Below are positions 63,962 to 64,000 of a stretch of 64,000 bases of DNA, in pieces (position 1 is the stretch's first letter; every line of letters begins with the position of its first letter). The notes under the pieces were generated by a model. It worked only from the letters and a program-made list of their open reading frames with translations. It was not told the DNA's origin and did no database searches. Source of the DNA: Pedobacter frigidisoli (GTDB lineage Bacteria; Bacteroidota; Bacteroidia; Sphingobacteriales; Sphingobacteriaceae); contig NZ_SJSN01000002.1 of NCBI RefSeq assembly GCF_004331675.1, positions 290,825 to 354,824 of the forward strand. Direction: 5' to 3'. The position numbers and the translations under genes were made by a program.

Positions 63962-64000
63962 ATGGCGAACAAACTGCTCAGCATGAATAAGATTAGACAG
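63962..64000 (+). CDS. istA: IS21 transposase IstA, first 13 codons
   Basis: ATG 63962 opens a frame reading MANKLLSMNKIRQ to the window edge. Bacteroidetes IS21 IstA proteins commonly begin with a MANK...MNKIRQ segment leading into an HTH. Only the start is visible, so the call rests on this short stretch and the end repeats upstream. Confidence 0.65.
   Translation, partial: MANKLLSMNKIRQ

Larger units (their letters stand above)
63705..64000 (+). mobile_element. Left end of an IS21-family insertion sequence
   Basis: The AraC gene is broken at about 63705-63712. Five copies of a 22-base end repeat follow, then the start of an istA-like transposase gene at 63962. The element continues beyond the window. 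Multiple end repeats before istA are the known arrangement of IS21 elements. Confidence 0.75.

Noticed and set aside
63830..64000. Minus-strand open frame entering the window and ending at 63830
   Set aside because: It runs through an IS end repeat and opposes the plus-strand istA start at 63962, so it is most likely a shadow frame.

Overview
The window looks like a Bacteroidetes chromosome, most likely a Pedobacter-like member of the Sphingobacteriaceae. The evidence is low GC, many secreted glycosidases with Sec or lipoprotein signals, TAnnTTTG-type promoter boxes, few Shine-Dalgarno sites, and several families of short palindromic repeats. No rRNA, tRNA or CRISPR array was seen.

Region 1 (1-31.8 kb, plus strand except one regulator) is a run of pectin-degrading genes. 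It holds a partial DUF6298 protein, a GH140 apiosidase-like lipoprotein, a GH43-type lipoprotein, two sialidase-fold propellers, an SGNH acetylesterase, a GH2 enzyme, three GH78-type rhamnosidases, a DUF3826 protein, an alpha/beta-hydrolase with an STN-like domain, a TIM-barrel isomerase, a GH141 enzyme fused to a mutarotase-like tail, a Gfo/Idh/MocA oxidoreductase, an SSS symporter and a divergent IclR regulator. Region 2 (31.8-54.6 kb) adds a second GH2, GH106, GH127, a second SGNH esterase, a GH95-like DUF5703 protein, a FucP-type permease and two sugar dehydrogenases. GH140, GH141, GH106, GH127, GH78, GH2 and GH95-like enzymes together resemble the set used for rhamnogalacturonan II (RG-II). 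No SusC/SusD pair lies inside the window.

Within region 2, 34.7-41.3 kb is a different kind of cluster. It has two solute-binding-protein homologues without signal peptides, two family III CoA-transferases, an oxidoreductase and a MaoC-type hydratase, with no ABC permease or ATPase. It reads as a cytosolic route for an acid released from the glycan and is my best candidate for an undescribed system.

Region 3 (55-59.4 kb, minus strand) is araB-araD-araA for L-arabinose, with a LytTR response regulator divergent from araB. Region 4 (60.6-63 kb) is housekeeping: a DEAD-box helicase and methionine aminopeptidase. At the right edge an AraC-type regulator is cut by the end of an IS21-family element whose istA gene begins at 63962.

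The other strong theme is repeats. At least five palindromic families fill the gaps between genes. Where genes abut with no gap, repeats sit in frame in the first codons of the downstream secreted enzyme, before, inside or just after the signal peptide. This is seen in six genes (8075, 16158, 18568, 31843, 46147, 50120).
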